A stretch of DNA of 64,000 bases, from contig CACEQK010000001.1 of assembly GCA_902561585.1 (NCBI GenBank), forward strand, positions 1-64,000, read 5' to 3'. A program made the position numbers and the translations under genes. Shown piece after piece: positions 28,545-36,626 of the stretch. A model generated the notes under the pieces. It had not been told where the DNA came from. It saw only the letters and a program-made list of their open reading frames with translations, and did no database searches. Each line of letters begins with the position of its first letter. The first letter of the stretch is position 1. Origin of the DNA: an uncultured Pelagibacteraceae bacterium. Lineage in GTDB: Bacteria; Pseudomonadota; Alphaproteobacteria; Pelagibacterales; Pelagibacteraceae.

Positions 28545-31500
28545 ATGGCTCAAAATATTTCAGTTCCAGATATAGGTGATTTTAAAGACGTTGAAGTAAT
28601 AGAAGTTTTAGTCAAACCTGGAGACCAAATAAAAAAGAATGACCCCATCGTTACAATCGAGAGCGATAAGTCAAGCGTAGAAATACCCTCTCCTGCTGCT
28701 GGAGAAATAAAAGATTTAAAAGTAAAAATTGGGGATAAAGTTTCAGAGGGAAGTGTATTAGCAACAATAGAAAATGGCCAGGCGGCCTCGGCTCCGAAAG
28801 AAAAAAAAATAGTTAAAGAAGTTCAATCCCAAGAGAAACCAAAAACTAATGGTGAAGTAAATCAGGTAAGACAAGTTAAGAAAATCTTTGCTGAACCAGC
28901 TTCAAAAGATGATATTGATCCTGTTGAAACAAATGAATGGATAGACTCTCTTAATTCAGTTATAGAAAATGATGGTTCTTCAAGAGCAAGTTACTTATTG
29001 AATAAAGTTATCGATCAAGCTTATAAATCTGGCCTTGTACTTCCGGATACTAGAACAACTCCTTACATTAATACTATTCCACCAGAGGCTGAGATTAAAT
29101 CCCCCGGTGATCAAAATATTGAAAAAAAAATCCGTGCATATGTGAGGTGGAACGCAGCTGCTATGGTCGTAAAGGCAAACAAAAAAAGTCCTGAACTGGG
29201 TGGTCACATCGGTACTTTTGCATCTGCAGCTACACTGTATGATGTAGGAATGAATCATTTTTGGAGAGCAAAGAACAATAAATTTGGTGGAGATTTAATT
29301 TATTTTCAAGGACACTCGGCGCCAGGAATGTACGCGAGAGCTTTCTTAGAAGGAAGACTTACATCAAAACAACTAGATAGTTTTAGACAAGAAGTGAATG
29401 AAGGAGGGTTATCCTCATATCCTCACCCTTGGTTGATGCCGAAGTTCTGGCAGTTTCCAACTGTATCTATGGGCCTTGGACCTATCATGGCTATCTATCA
29501 AGCTAGATTTTTAAAATACTTAATCAATAGAGGATTAATTAAAGATGAGGGAAGAAAAATTTGGGTATTTCTTGGTGATGGTGAAATGGATGAGCCGGAG
29601 TCACTGGGCGCAATTGGTTTAGCTGCTCGTGAAAAATTAGATAATTTGATTTTTGTTGTAAATTGTAATTTGCAAAGACTGGACGGACCTGTTCGAGGAA
29701 ATAGTAAAATTATTCAGGAACTAGAGGGAAGCTTTAGAGGTTCGGGTTGGAATGTAATAAAAGTTATTTGGGGATCATACTGGGACCAATTACTGGCTAA
29801 AGATAAAACAGGTCTTCTTATTAAGAGGATGAACGAATGTGTAGACGGAGAATACCAAGCATTTAAAGCTAAAGGTGGATCTTATGTAAGAGAAAAATTT
29901 TTTGGAAAATATCCTGAACTTACTGAGCTTGTTTCCTCTTTAACCGATAAAGATATTTGGAGATTGAATAGAGGAGGTCATGATCCTCACAAAGTTTATG
30001 CAGCTTACGCAGCAGCAATGCAGCATACTGGATCACCTACGGTTATCTTAGCAAAAACTATCAAAGGATATGGAATGGGTAAAACAGGTGAAAGTGTTAA
30101 CACAACCCATCAACAAAAAAAATTAGATGAAGAGGATCTACTTTACTATAGAGATAGATTTAATGTGCCTCTTACAGATAAACAAGTAAAAGACATAGAG
30201 TATTACAAACCAAGTGAGAGTTCTGAGGAAATTAAATATTTAAAAGATAAGAGAATAAAACTAGGAGGTTTTATTCCAGAACGATCAACTTTTGCCAAAC
30301 AAATTAAAGCTCCACCGAAAGACATCTTTGATCAATTCATGAAATCAACCGGGGAAAAAGAGATGTCCACGACAATGGCTTTAGTGAGAATGATGACTGC
30401 ACTCCTTAGAGATAAAAATGTTGCACCAAGGTTAGTGCCAATCATCCCTGATGAAGCGAGAACCTTTGGAATGGAGGGATTCTTTCAAAAAATTGGTATT
30501 TATGCTCATGAAGGACAAAAATATGAGCCGGTTGATTCTGAACAACTTAGTTCATATAGAGAGGATAAAAGTGGTCAAGTTTTAGAGGAAGGTATCAATG
30601 AGTCTGGAGCAATGTCATCTTGGATTGCAGCTGGAACCGCTTACACTAATCACGATATCGAGATGATACCTGTTTATATTTTCTATTCTATGTTCGGATT
30701 TCAAAGAGTTGGAGATCTAGCATGGGCAGCTGGTGACTCTCAAGCTAGAGGATTTTTAATTGGAGCAACAGCTGGTAGAACCACATTAGCTGGAGAAGGA
30801 TTACAACACCAAGACGGGCACAGCCAATTATTGGCATCAAATATTCCAAACTGCGTTAGTTATGATCCAACATTTGCTTACGAGATGGCAACTATATTTA
30901 GAGAAGGCTTAAAAAGAATGCATGAAAAGAAAGAGAATGTCTTCTACTACATCACCGCAATGAACGAAAATTACTCTCATCCAGAAAAACCTAAGGATTG
31001 TGATGAAGGAATTCTAAAAGGTATGTACTTATTTAAAGAGGGAAAAAATAAAGGAAAAACTAAAGTTCAATTATTAGGTTCAGGAACTATTTTAAGAGAA
31101 ATTATAGCCGCTTCTAAGATCCTATCAAAAGAATATAATATAGACGCTGACATTTGGAGTGTGACGAGTTTCAATGAGTTAAGGAGAGATGGAATGGAAA
31201 CCGAGAGATTAAATCTTCTTAACCCAGATAAAAAAGCGAAAAAATCTTATGTTCAGAAATGTTTATTAAAAAGAGATGGACCAGTTATAGCAGCTTCAGA
31301 TTATACAAGAGCATTCACAGATCAGATTAGACCTTACACAGACAAAAAGTTTTACTCATTCGGAACAGACGGTTACGGAAGAAGCGATACTAGAAAAAAT
31401 CTTAGAAAATTTTTTGAAGTAGATAAAGAGCATATAGTAGCCTTTACCTTAAGCGCATTAGCAAAAGAACAACTTGTGGGTTCTAAAGAAGCAGAAAAAG

Positions 31501-31553
31501 CAATTAAAAAATATAAGATAGACAAAGAGAAAGATTTTCCAGGGAATTTATAA
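28545..31553 (+). CDS. aceE: Pyruvate dehydrogenase E1 (AceE type) with fused N-terminal lipoyl domain
   Basis: This is the thiamine-diphosphate E1 of the pyruvate dehydrogenase complex, homodimeric AceE class. Residues about 1-78 are a biotinyl/lipoyl domain with the lipoylation Lys in TIESDKSSVEIPS. A charged Ala/Pro/Lys linker runs to about residue 130. The AceE core then follows, with GHSAPGMYARAFLEGR, the ThDP motif VFLGDGEMDEPES and the transketolase-like pyrimidine and C-terminal domains. At 1002 residues it is about a hundred longer than E. coli AceE, which lacks the lipoyl domain. It is followed two bases later by E2. No E3 gene is nearby. Confidence 0.95.
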   Translation: MAQNISVPDIGDFKDVEVIEVLVKPGDQIKKNDPIVTIESDKSSVEIPSPAAGEIKDLKVKIGDKVSEGSVLATIENGQAASAPKEKKIVKEVQSQEKPKTNGEVNQVRQVKKIFAEPASKDDIDPVETNEWIDSLNSVIENDGSSRASYLLNKVIDQAYKSGLVLPDTRTTPYINTIPPEAEIKSPGDQNIEKKIRAYVRWNAAAMVVKANKKSPELGGHIGTFASAATLYDVGMNHFWRAKNNKFGGDLIYFQGHSAPGMYARAFLEGRLTSKQLDSFRQEVNEGGLSSYPHPWLMPKFWQFPTVSMGLGPIMAIYQARFLKYLINRGLIKDEGRKIWVFLGDGEMDEPESLGAIGLAAREKLDNLIFVVNCNLQRLDGPVRGNSKIIQELEGSFRGSGWNVIKVIWGSYWDQLLAKDKTGLLIKRMNECVDGEYQAFKAKGGSYVREKFFGKYPELTELVSSLTDKDIWRLNRGGHDPHKVYAAYAAAMQHTGSPTVILAKTIKGYGMGKTGESVNTTHQQKKLDEEDLLYYRDRFNVPLTDKQVKDIEYYKPSESSEEIKYLKDKRIKLGGFIPERSTFAKQIKAPPKDIFDQFMKSTGEKEMSTTMALVRMMTALLRDKNVAPRLVPIIPDEARTFGMEGFFQKIGIYAHEGQKYEPVDSEQLSSYREDKSGQVLEEGINESGAMSSWIAAGTAYTNHDIEMIPVYIFYSMFGFQRVGDLAWAAGDSQARGFLIGATAGRTTLAGEGLQHQDGHSQLLASNIPNCVSYDPTFAYEMATIFREGLKRMHEKKENVFYYITAMNENYSHPEKPKDCDEGILKGMYLFKEGKNKGKTKVQLLGSGTILREIIAASKILSKEYNIDADIWSVTSFNELRRDGMETERLNLLNPDKKAKKSYVQKCLLKRDGPVIAASDYTRAFTDQIRPYTDKKFYSFGTDGYGRSDTRKNLRKFFEVDKEHIVAFTLSALAKEQLVGSKEAEKAIKKYKIDKEKDFPGNL

Positions 31554-31554
31554 A

Positions 31555-32817
31555 ATGACAATTCAAAAAATTTTAGTTCCAGATATGGGTGACTTTAAAA
31601 ATGTAGAAGTCATCGAAGTTCTTGTTAAAAATGGTCAAGTTATTAAAAAAAATGATTCTTTAATAACTTTAGAAAGCGACAAATCAAGTGTTGAGGTGCC
31701 ATCAACTCACGAAGGCAAGATAGAAAAAATTAATGTTTCTGTAGGTGATAAAATTAACAAAGGAGATTTAATTCTTACTTTAGAGTCAAAGCAGGAAACA
31801 AATGAGCCAGTAAAAGAAAAATCTAAAAAAGAACCAGTAAAACAAAAAATACAAGATGAAGAAGTCCAGGTACAAAAGCAACAACCTGCACCTAGTGTTC
31901 CTGCTTCAGGAAAAAGTTCTGCAAGTCCAAAAATAAGAAAATTTGCAAGAGAGCTTGGAGCCGATATTTCTAAAATTTCTGGCACACAACGAGCTGGAAG
32001 AGTGTCAGAAGAAGATGTAAAAAATTTTATAAGATCTCAAGTGACAGTTTCTCAAGGTGAGGTGCAAAAAAAAGAAGTTACAAAATATGTAGAAGAATAT
32101 TCTCACGAGGAATTTGGAAAAATAGCAATACAAGATCTACCGCGTATTAAAAAACTTTCGGGACCACATTTAGTCAGATCGTGGACAGAAATTCCACATG
32201 TTACTCAACACGATGAAATAGATATTACTGACATGGAGCAGTTTAGAAATTCTTTATACGATTATTATACTGGTGAAAAAATAAAAGTAACTCCTCTTGC
32301 TTTTATTGCAAAAGCCTTAGTGAGTGCTCTAAAAGAATTTCCAAATTTTAATGCATCATTAAACCCTGAGAGTAATAAAATTATTTATAAAAAATATTTT
32401 CATATCGGTTTTGCCGTTGACACTCCCCATGGTCTAATGGTTCCTAAATTAAGAAACGTTGATCAAATGAGTATTCAAAAAATTGGAGAAGAGCTTAAAA
32501 ATATAAGTCAACTTTGTAGGGACCTGAAGATCGATAAAAAAGAATTTTTTGGTGGATCGATGACTATCTCGAGTTTAGGAGGTATTGGTGGAACTCATTT
32601 TACTCCTATCATTAATCCGCCAGAGGTAGCAATTTTAGGAGTTGGAAGAACTTTCGATCGACTTGTTAAAGAAAAAAATCAAATAGTTTCTAAAAAGATA
32701 CTTCCCATATCACTATCTTATGATCACAGATTAATAGATGGAGCAGAAGGTGCTAGATTTTGTGTTTATCTTGGAAAATGTCTTGGAAAAGATTTTGCCT
32801 TTAAGCTTGCTGTTTAG
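31555..32817 (+). CDS. aceF: Pyruvate dehydrogenase E2 (dihydrolipoamide acetyltransferase)
   Basis: E2 forms the core of the PDH complex and transfers acetyl groups to CoA. Residues about 1-78 are a single lipoyl domain with LESDKSSVEVPS. A flexible Glu/Lys/Pro/Gln linker leads to a peripheral-subunit-binding domain near residues 122-160 (SPKIRKFARELGADISKI). The catalytic domain ends with the HxxxD motif in SYDHRLIDG near residue 391. The length of 420 is shorter than E. coli AceF, which has three lipoyl domains. Its lipoyl domain is very similar to that fused to the E1 next door. Confidence 0.96.
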   Translation: MTIQKILVPDMGDFKNVEVIEVLVKNGQVIKKNDSLITLESDKSSVEVPSTHEGKIEKINVSVGDKINKGDLILTLESKQETNEPVKEKSKKEPVKQKIQDEEVQVQKQQPAPSVPASGKSSASPKIRKFARELGADISKISGTQRAGRVSEEDVKNFIRSQVTVSQGEVQKKEVTKYVEEYSHEEFGKIAIQDLPRIKKLSGPHLVRSWTEIPHVTQHDEIDITDMEQFRNSLYDYYTGEKIKVTPLAFIAKALVSALKEFPNFNASLNPESNKIIYKKYFHIGFAVDTPHGLMVPKLRNVDQMSIQKIGEELKNISQLCRDLKIDKKEFFGGSMTISSLGGIGGTHFTPIINPPEVAILGVGRTFDRLVKEKNQIVSKKILPISLSYDHRLIDGAEGARFCVYLGKCLGKDFAFKLAV

Positions 32818-32841
32818 ATCTTCTTAAACTATTAACCCCTG

Positions 32842-33744
32842 ATGGATAAAAAATCGTTCTCACTGATTTGCGCTATTGTTACGTCTGTTCTTTGGGGCTC
32901 AGCTTTTGTGGCGCAAGACATGGGTATGGATTTTATTGGACCTCATACTTTTAATGTAGGAAGATTTTTAATAGGATTTTTAACTTTAGTTCCTTTCTTT
33001 TTTATTTTTGAATTTAAAAATATAAATTTCAAACAACTTGATAAAAGAGAAATAGCTTTTTTTTTATTTTACTTAGGATTTGTTTTAGCCATAGGCCAAG
33101 AACTACAACAGATTTCTTTAATCTATACTGATGTAGCAAACACTGGTGTTTTTACAGTCTTCTATGTTTTAGTCGTTCCAGTAATTTCTTACTTTATATT
33201 TTCAAAAAAAATGCACTGGTCTATTTGGCCGTCGGTTTTTATCTGTATTCTTGGTGGCTTACTTTTAAGTGAGCTTAATAATTATTCGGTAAGATTGGGT
33301 GATACTTTAGGTATCTTAAGTGCCTTTTGTTGGGGAGTTCATATTTTGCTTATTAGAAAAACGGTTGAAATGTTTAACTTTCCTATAACTATAGCAATGT
33401 CTCAATGTTTTGTGGCATGCTTAGTTTTGATTGGTCCAATGTTTTATTTTGAAGACCCAACGTTTAGTAATTTTTTAAAAGACTCATACGAAGTTTTATA
33501 TGTGGGAATTCTATCAAGTGGCCTTGCTTTTTTATTACAAACATACAGTTTACAAAATATATCTCCGGCTCCTGCTGCAATAGTTTTCTCGTTGGAAGGT
33601 GTTTTCGCAGCAATTTTGGCATGGTTAATATTAGACCAATTCTTAAATGAAATTAAAGTTTTAGGAATATTTTTAATATTGGCTGCTGTAATTTTCTCAC
33701 AACTAATGCCAATATATGATAAGAAAAATTATGGACGAAACTAA
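32842..33744 (+). CDS. DMT-superfamily (EamA) transporter
   Basis: This is an inner-membrane exporter or permease with ten predicted helices in two EamA repeats. The N-terminal motif VLWGSAFVAQDMGMDFIGPHTF and the second-half VFSLEGVFAAILAWLILDQ are typical of the drug/metabolite transporter family. At 300 residues it has standard length. It lies 24 bases after aceF and overlaps the following thioesterase. The substrate (amino acid, amine or other metabolite) cannot be read from sequence. Confidence 0.9.
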   Translation: MDKKSFSLICAIVTSVLWGSAFVAQDMGMDFIGPHTFNVGRFLIGFLTLVPFFFIFEFKNINFKQLDKREIAFFLFYLGFVLAIGQELQQISLIYTDVANTGVFTVFYVLVVPVISYFIFSKKMHWSIWPSVFICILGGLLLSELNNYSVRLGDTLGILSAFCWGVHILLIRKTVEMFNFPITIAMSQCFVACLVLIGPMFYFEDPTFSNFLKDSYEVLYVGILSSGLAFLLQTYSLQNISPAPAAIVFSLEGVFAAILAWLILDQFLNEIKVLGIFLILAAVIFSQLMPIYDKKNYGRN

Positions 33745-34108
33745 CAAAGGTTATATGAAGCATTTAGGTGGTCTGGAATTAAAACAGATCAGCGAAACAC
33801 AATACGAATTTATTGTTGAAGTAAAAGAAATGCACTTAAACACTGGGAAAATTGCTCATGGTGGTTTCCTTGCTTCTATTGCAGACACGGGAATGGGCAC
33901 AGCTGCTCATAGAGTTGCGGGAGATAAAAGATGTGTAACAATAAATTTAGATATGAAATTTATTTCTACAGGGTTGTTAGGTGATAAATTAAAAGGAAAA
34001 GTAAAGATTTTAAAAAAAACAAATACTCTTATCTTTATCTCTTGTGAAATTTCAAATTCTAGCGACATAGTTGCCTTTGCAAGTGGTACTTGGAAAATAC
34101 TAAAATAG
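33731..34108 (+). CDS. PaaI-family hotdog thioesterase
   Basis: This is an acyl-CoA thioesterase of the hotdog fold, PaaI/YiiD-like. The signature is LNTGKIAHGGFLASIADTGMG, where HGG and the downstream acidic residue form the active site, followed by TINLDMKFISTG and LIFISCEI. The tracker starts at the ATG at 33716; I prefer the ATG at 33731 (MDETNKGYMKHLGG), giving 125 residues and a 14-base overlap with the transporter. Neither start has a clear Shine-Dalgarno site. The substrate is unknown. Confidence 0.85.
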   Translation: MDETNKGYMKHLGGLELKQISETQYEFIVEVKEMHLNTGKIAHGGFLASIADTGMGTAAHRVAGDKRCVTINLDMKFISTGLLGDKLKGKVKILKKTNTLIFISCEISNSSDIVAFASGTWKILK

Positions 34109-34114
34109 TTAATA

Positions 34115-35584
34115 ATGCATACAAAATCTGTTTTAGTTTCTGCTCTACTCTCTCTTTTTATATTTAATAACGCATCAGCAAATTTTTTTAAAAACATAAC
34201 TAACTTAATTGACGGAAATTATGAAAGCCTTAGATACGGAATATCAGTTGCTGATGTAGACAATAATGGAACATATGAATTTATAGTTGCGGGTTTTGGA
34301 AGTGAAAATTTAGCTCTTTCGTATAAAGATAATAAATTAAAAAATATTATTGATGATGAAAAATTTACTGATAAAAAAAGTTTTACTATTGGAGTTGCGG
34401 CGTGCGATATTGACTCTGATGGGTATGAAGAAATTTATTTTCTTAACACAGACACATATAGTGGTGAAAAAAGATATTCTGATAGATTAATAGATCTAAA
34501 AAACAAAAAATTTTTTGATATTTTCGAACAGAAGAAAAATCAATCAGATTTAAACTTTACAGCTGGTCGTTCGGTAGTCTGTGTAGACAGAAAAGGAAAT
34601 GGAAAATTTGGGATTTATGTTGCTAATTATGGTGGCCCTACAAGATTCTATGAAAAATTTGAAGGAAGAATTGCTGATAAAGCATCAGAGTTTGGGTTGG
34701 ACAAAATAACTGGAGGACGAGCAGTTGTTGCAGGCCACATTCTATCCAGCAATATTGATATTTTCGCTGCAAACGAAAGAGGAGTTAATTTTTTGTATAA
34801 AAATGTAGATGGTACTTTCTATGATGTTGCCTCAAGGTACGAGGTTTTAGACCCCTATGAAAATGGAAGAGGAACAACCTTAAGTGATGTCTTGTACAGA
34901 GGACAATTGGATATAGTGAGTGGTAATTGGGACGGGGAACATCGAATTTTTGTAAAAAAAAAAAATACATTTAAAGACATTGCTGAAGGTGAATTTAAGA
35001 TGCCATCCAAAATAAGAACAGTAATATCTGCAGATTTTGATAATGACGGTTACGATGAAATTTTTTTAAATAATATTGGAGAGCCAAATAAATTATTTAA
35101 GATTAAAGAAAACGGGGAGCTAAAAGAAATTGATTTAGCAATTAATTCTGAACCTAATGGACTTGGTACTGGCGCAGCTGTGGCAGATATCGATAAAGAT
35201 GGTATTTTAGAATTATTAATCTCACATGGAGAAACAGGGAATCAAATACTTACTCTTTATAAAGCTGATATCAAAAAAAGCAAAAATTTTTTAAGAATAA
35301 AACCTTTGAATAAAAATGGAGCACCAGCAAGAGGTGCAACAGTAACGCTTACTTCTAATTTACGAAAGCACTCTAAAACAATCGATGCAGGATCAGGATA
35401 TTTATGTCAAATGGAGCCTGTTGCTCACTATGGAATACGGGATGGTGAAAAGGATTTCAAAGTTTCGGTAAAGTGGACAAATGGAAAAATTAATAATTAT
35501 AAAATTCCTAAGATTGGAAAAACTTATATTTTTCAAGAGAGTAAAATGTCTGTAAATTCTAATGCAAGTATAACTATAAGATAG
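34115..35584 (+). CDS. Secreted FG-GAP/VCBS-repeat protein with ASPIC/UnbV domain
   Basis: A signal peptide (MHTKSVLVSALLSLFIFNNASA) precedes a beta-propeller-like region with repeated calcium-binding-type loops: DVDNNGTYEFI, DIDSDGYEEI, DFDNDGYDEI and DIDKDGILELL. The C-terminal roughly 90 residues match the ASPIC/UnbV domain (KNGAPARGATVTL, GSGYLCQMEP, VKWTNGKINNYKI). This is the CRTAC1-like architecture found in many marine bacteria. At 489 residues it is complete. The location is periplasmic or extracellular. No enzymatic role is known for the family, so the function is open. It ends four bases from a convergent Cys-rich secreted protein. Confidence 0.88.
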   Translation: MHTKSVLVSALLSLFIFNNASANFFKNITNLIDGNYESLRYGISVADVDNNGTYEFIVAGFGSENLALSYKDNKLKNIIDDEKFTDKKSFTIGVAACDIDSDGYEEIYFLNTDTYSGEKRYSDRLIDLKNKKFFDIFEQKKNQSDLNFTAGRSVVCVDRKGNGKFGIYVANYGGPTRFYEKFEGRIADKASEFGLDKITGGRAVVAGHILSSNIDIFAANERGVNFLYKNVDGTFYDVASRYEVLDPYENGRGTTLSDVLYRGQLDIVSGNWDGEHRIFVKKKNTFKDIAEGEFKMPSKIRTVISADFDNDGYDEIFLNNIGEPNKLFKIKENGELKEIDLAINSEPNGLGTGAAVADIDKDGILELLISHGETGNQILTLYKADIKKSKNFLRIKPLNKNGAPARGATVTLTSNLRKHSKTIDAGSGYLCQMEPVAHYGIRDGEKDFKVSVKWTNGKINNYKIPKIGKTYIFQESKMSVNSNASITIR

Positions 35585-35588
35585 TTGC

Positions 35589-36287
35589 CTATCTTGCCAT
35601 TTTAATAAATATATCGCCCATGCCAATATTCATTTGTTCTAAAGGAATATCATTTTTGAAAGCACAAAATTTCCCTGTAATTTCATTAGACTCTATTTTT
35701 TTAATGTCTGCTTTTTGACATTTTTTTGCTTTGTATAAAATTCCTATTACTAATTTACTATCAACTACATGAACCTCTTCTTTATTTAATTTTTGACCAT
35801 TGCAGAAATAATTTCTATTTACTTCCTTTGGAAAATCTTTTTTTGTACATGGATTATCTATTAAAAGAACATCAAGCGATCTTGGGCCATCTTTAAATTT
35901 ATGTTTGATTTTTTTAACTTTTGTATAATTCATTAGATCACAAGAGCAAGGCCAACAACATCTATAAAGTTCTCCACAAATATTTTTTTGTGTTCTTAAC
36001 TCTTTAACAAAAACATAGTCAGGTTTTTCGCCTGGGTTTATTAGTGAGCCTGACACAGGGCAATAAAGTTTGTTATATTCTTTAAATTCCTCATAAGTAA
36101 AATTTTGGTCTAGTAAGTATTTGAAAAATCTTGGACCTGCAGCATTCCTATTGCTATCTGGAAATATTTTAGACCAGTTTTTAACAAGGTTTTCATAGTA
36201 AAACTTTTTTTGTTGAAAATTTACTTCAGCATTAGCTGATAAGAAGAGGGTTAATGTTAAAAATAATACTTTTAAAGAAAATTTCAT
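35589..36287 (-). CDS. Unrecognised Cys-rich secreted protein
   Basis: I do not recognise this family. It has 232 residues with a clear signal peptide (MKFSLKVLFLTLTLFLSANA) and therefore is probably periplasmic. The mature part contains ten cysteines, including the dense cluster CCWPCSCD around residue 118, plus YCPVSG, NPCTKK, YFCNG and FCAF. This suggests disulfide bonds or metal/haem-independent metal binding. The segment SLDVLLIDNPC and a strand-rich C terminus are otherwise ordinary. It converges with the FG-GAP protein. A DsbB and a TlpA-like thioredoxin elsewhere in the window could service such disulfides. Confidence 0.7.
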   Translation of the reverse strand: MKFSLKVLFLTLTLFLSANAEVNFQQKKFYYENLVKNWSKIFPDSNRNAAGPRFFKYLLDQNFTYEEFKEYNKLYCPVSGSLINPGEKPDYVFVKELRTQKNICGELYRCCWPCSCDLMNYTKVKKIKHKFKDGPRSLDVLLIDNPCTKKDFPKEVNRNYFCNGQKLNKEEVHVVDSKLVIGILYKAKKCQKADIKKIESNEITGKFCAFKNDIPLEQMNIGMGDIFIKMAR

Positions 36288-36343
36288 GCATTAAGCTAAT
36301 TCATTTTCAAGTTAGTTTCACTGCGGTTTTCTTGCTTAGCTGA

Positions 36344-36493
36344 TTAATTTTTTCTTCTAATCTTTTTTATTCCACAATCTTTGCATTTTACCGTTTCAGT
36401 TGAACCACCTGGTCCGAAACTATAGTTAATATCTACTTTTTCGTATCTGTGAATACCTACTTTACAAAACAATAAATACAACCACTTAATCAT
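36344..36493 (-). CDS. Small zinc-ribbon-like protein, 49 aa
   Basis: This gene is not on the ORF track. The minus strand reads MIKWLYLLFCKVGIHRYEK and ends with VKCKDCGIKKIRRKN and a TAA. A Cys-x4-His pair (CKVGIH) and a CxxC pair (CKDC) could bind one zinc, reminiscent of small DUF1660-like proteins. The N terminus is hydrophobic and the C terminus basic. It diverges from an 18-residue micropeptide gene 45 bases away. There is no obvious Shine-Dalgarno site. The balanced C/H/C/C spacing makes a real gene likely, but the function is unknown. Confidence 0.6.
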   Translation of the reverse strand: MIKWLYLLFCKVGIHRYEKVDINYSFGPGGSTETVKCKDCGIKKIRRKN

Positions 36494-36523
36494 AATTAAA
36501 ACAAAAATAAATTTTAATATTAT

Positions 36524-36532
36524 TAAGGAGGT
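36524..36532 (+). promoter_or_regulatory. Nine-base perfect Shine-Dalgarno site
   Basis: TAAGGAGGT is fully complementary to the canonical 16S rRNA tail and stands six to seven bases before the micropeptide ATG. Most genes in this window have weak or no Shine-Dalgarno sites, so this one stands out and fixes the start. Confidence 0.8.
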
Positions 36533-36538
36533 AATTTT

Positions 36539-36595
36539 ATGTCAGGATGGGAAATACTCTTAGTTGTTGCGATTTTATACGCAATTGTTAATTAG
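36539..36595 (+). CDS. 18-residue single-helix membrane micropeptide
   Basis: This gene is not on the ORF track. The frame reads MSGWEILLVVAILYAIVN then TAG. Residues 5-17 form an uninterrupted hydrophobic helix, preceded by a short N terminus containing Trp and Glu. The ribosome binding site is optimal (TAAGGAGGT) at proper spacing. It lies in a 339-base space between the Cys-rich protein and the TRAP permease, divergent to the zinc-ribbon-like gene. No family is recognised. Real translation is an inference from the site strength; the peptide resembles membrane micropeptides that modulate larger membrane complexes. Confidence 0.6.
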   Translation: MSGWEILLVVAILYAIVN

Positions 36596-36626
36596 TAAAT
36601 TAAATTATTAAATATTTATAAAAGAC

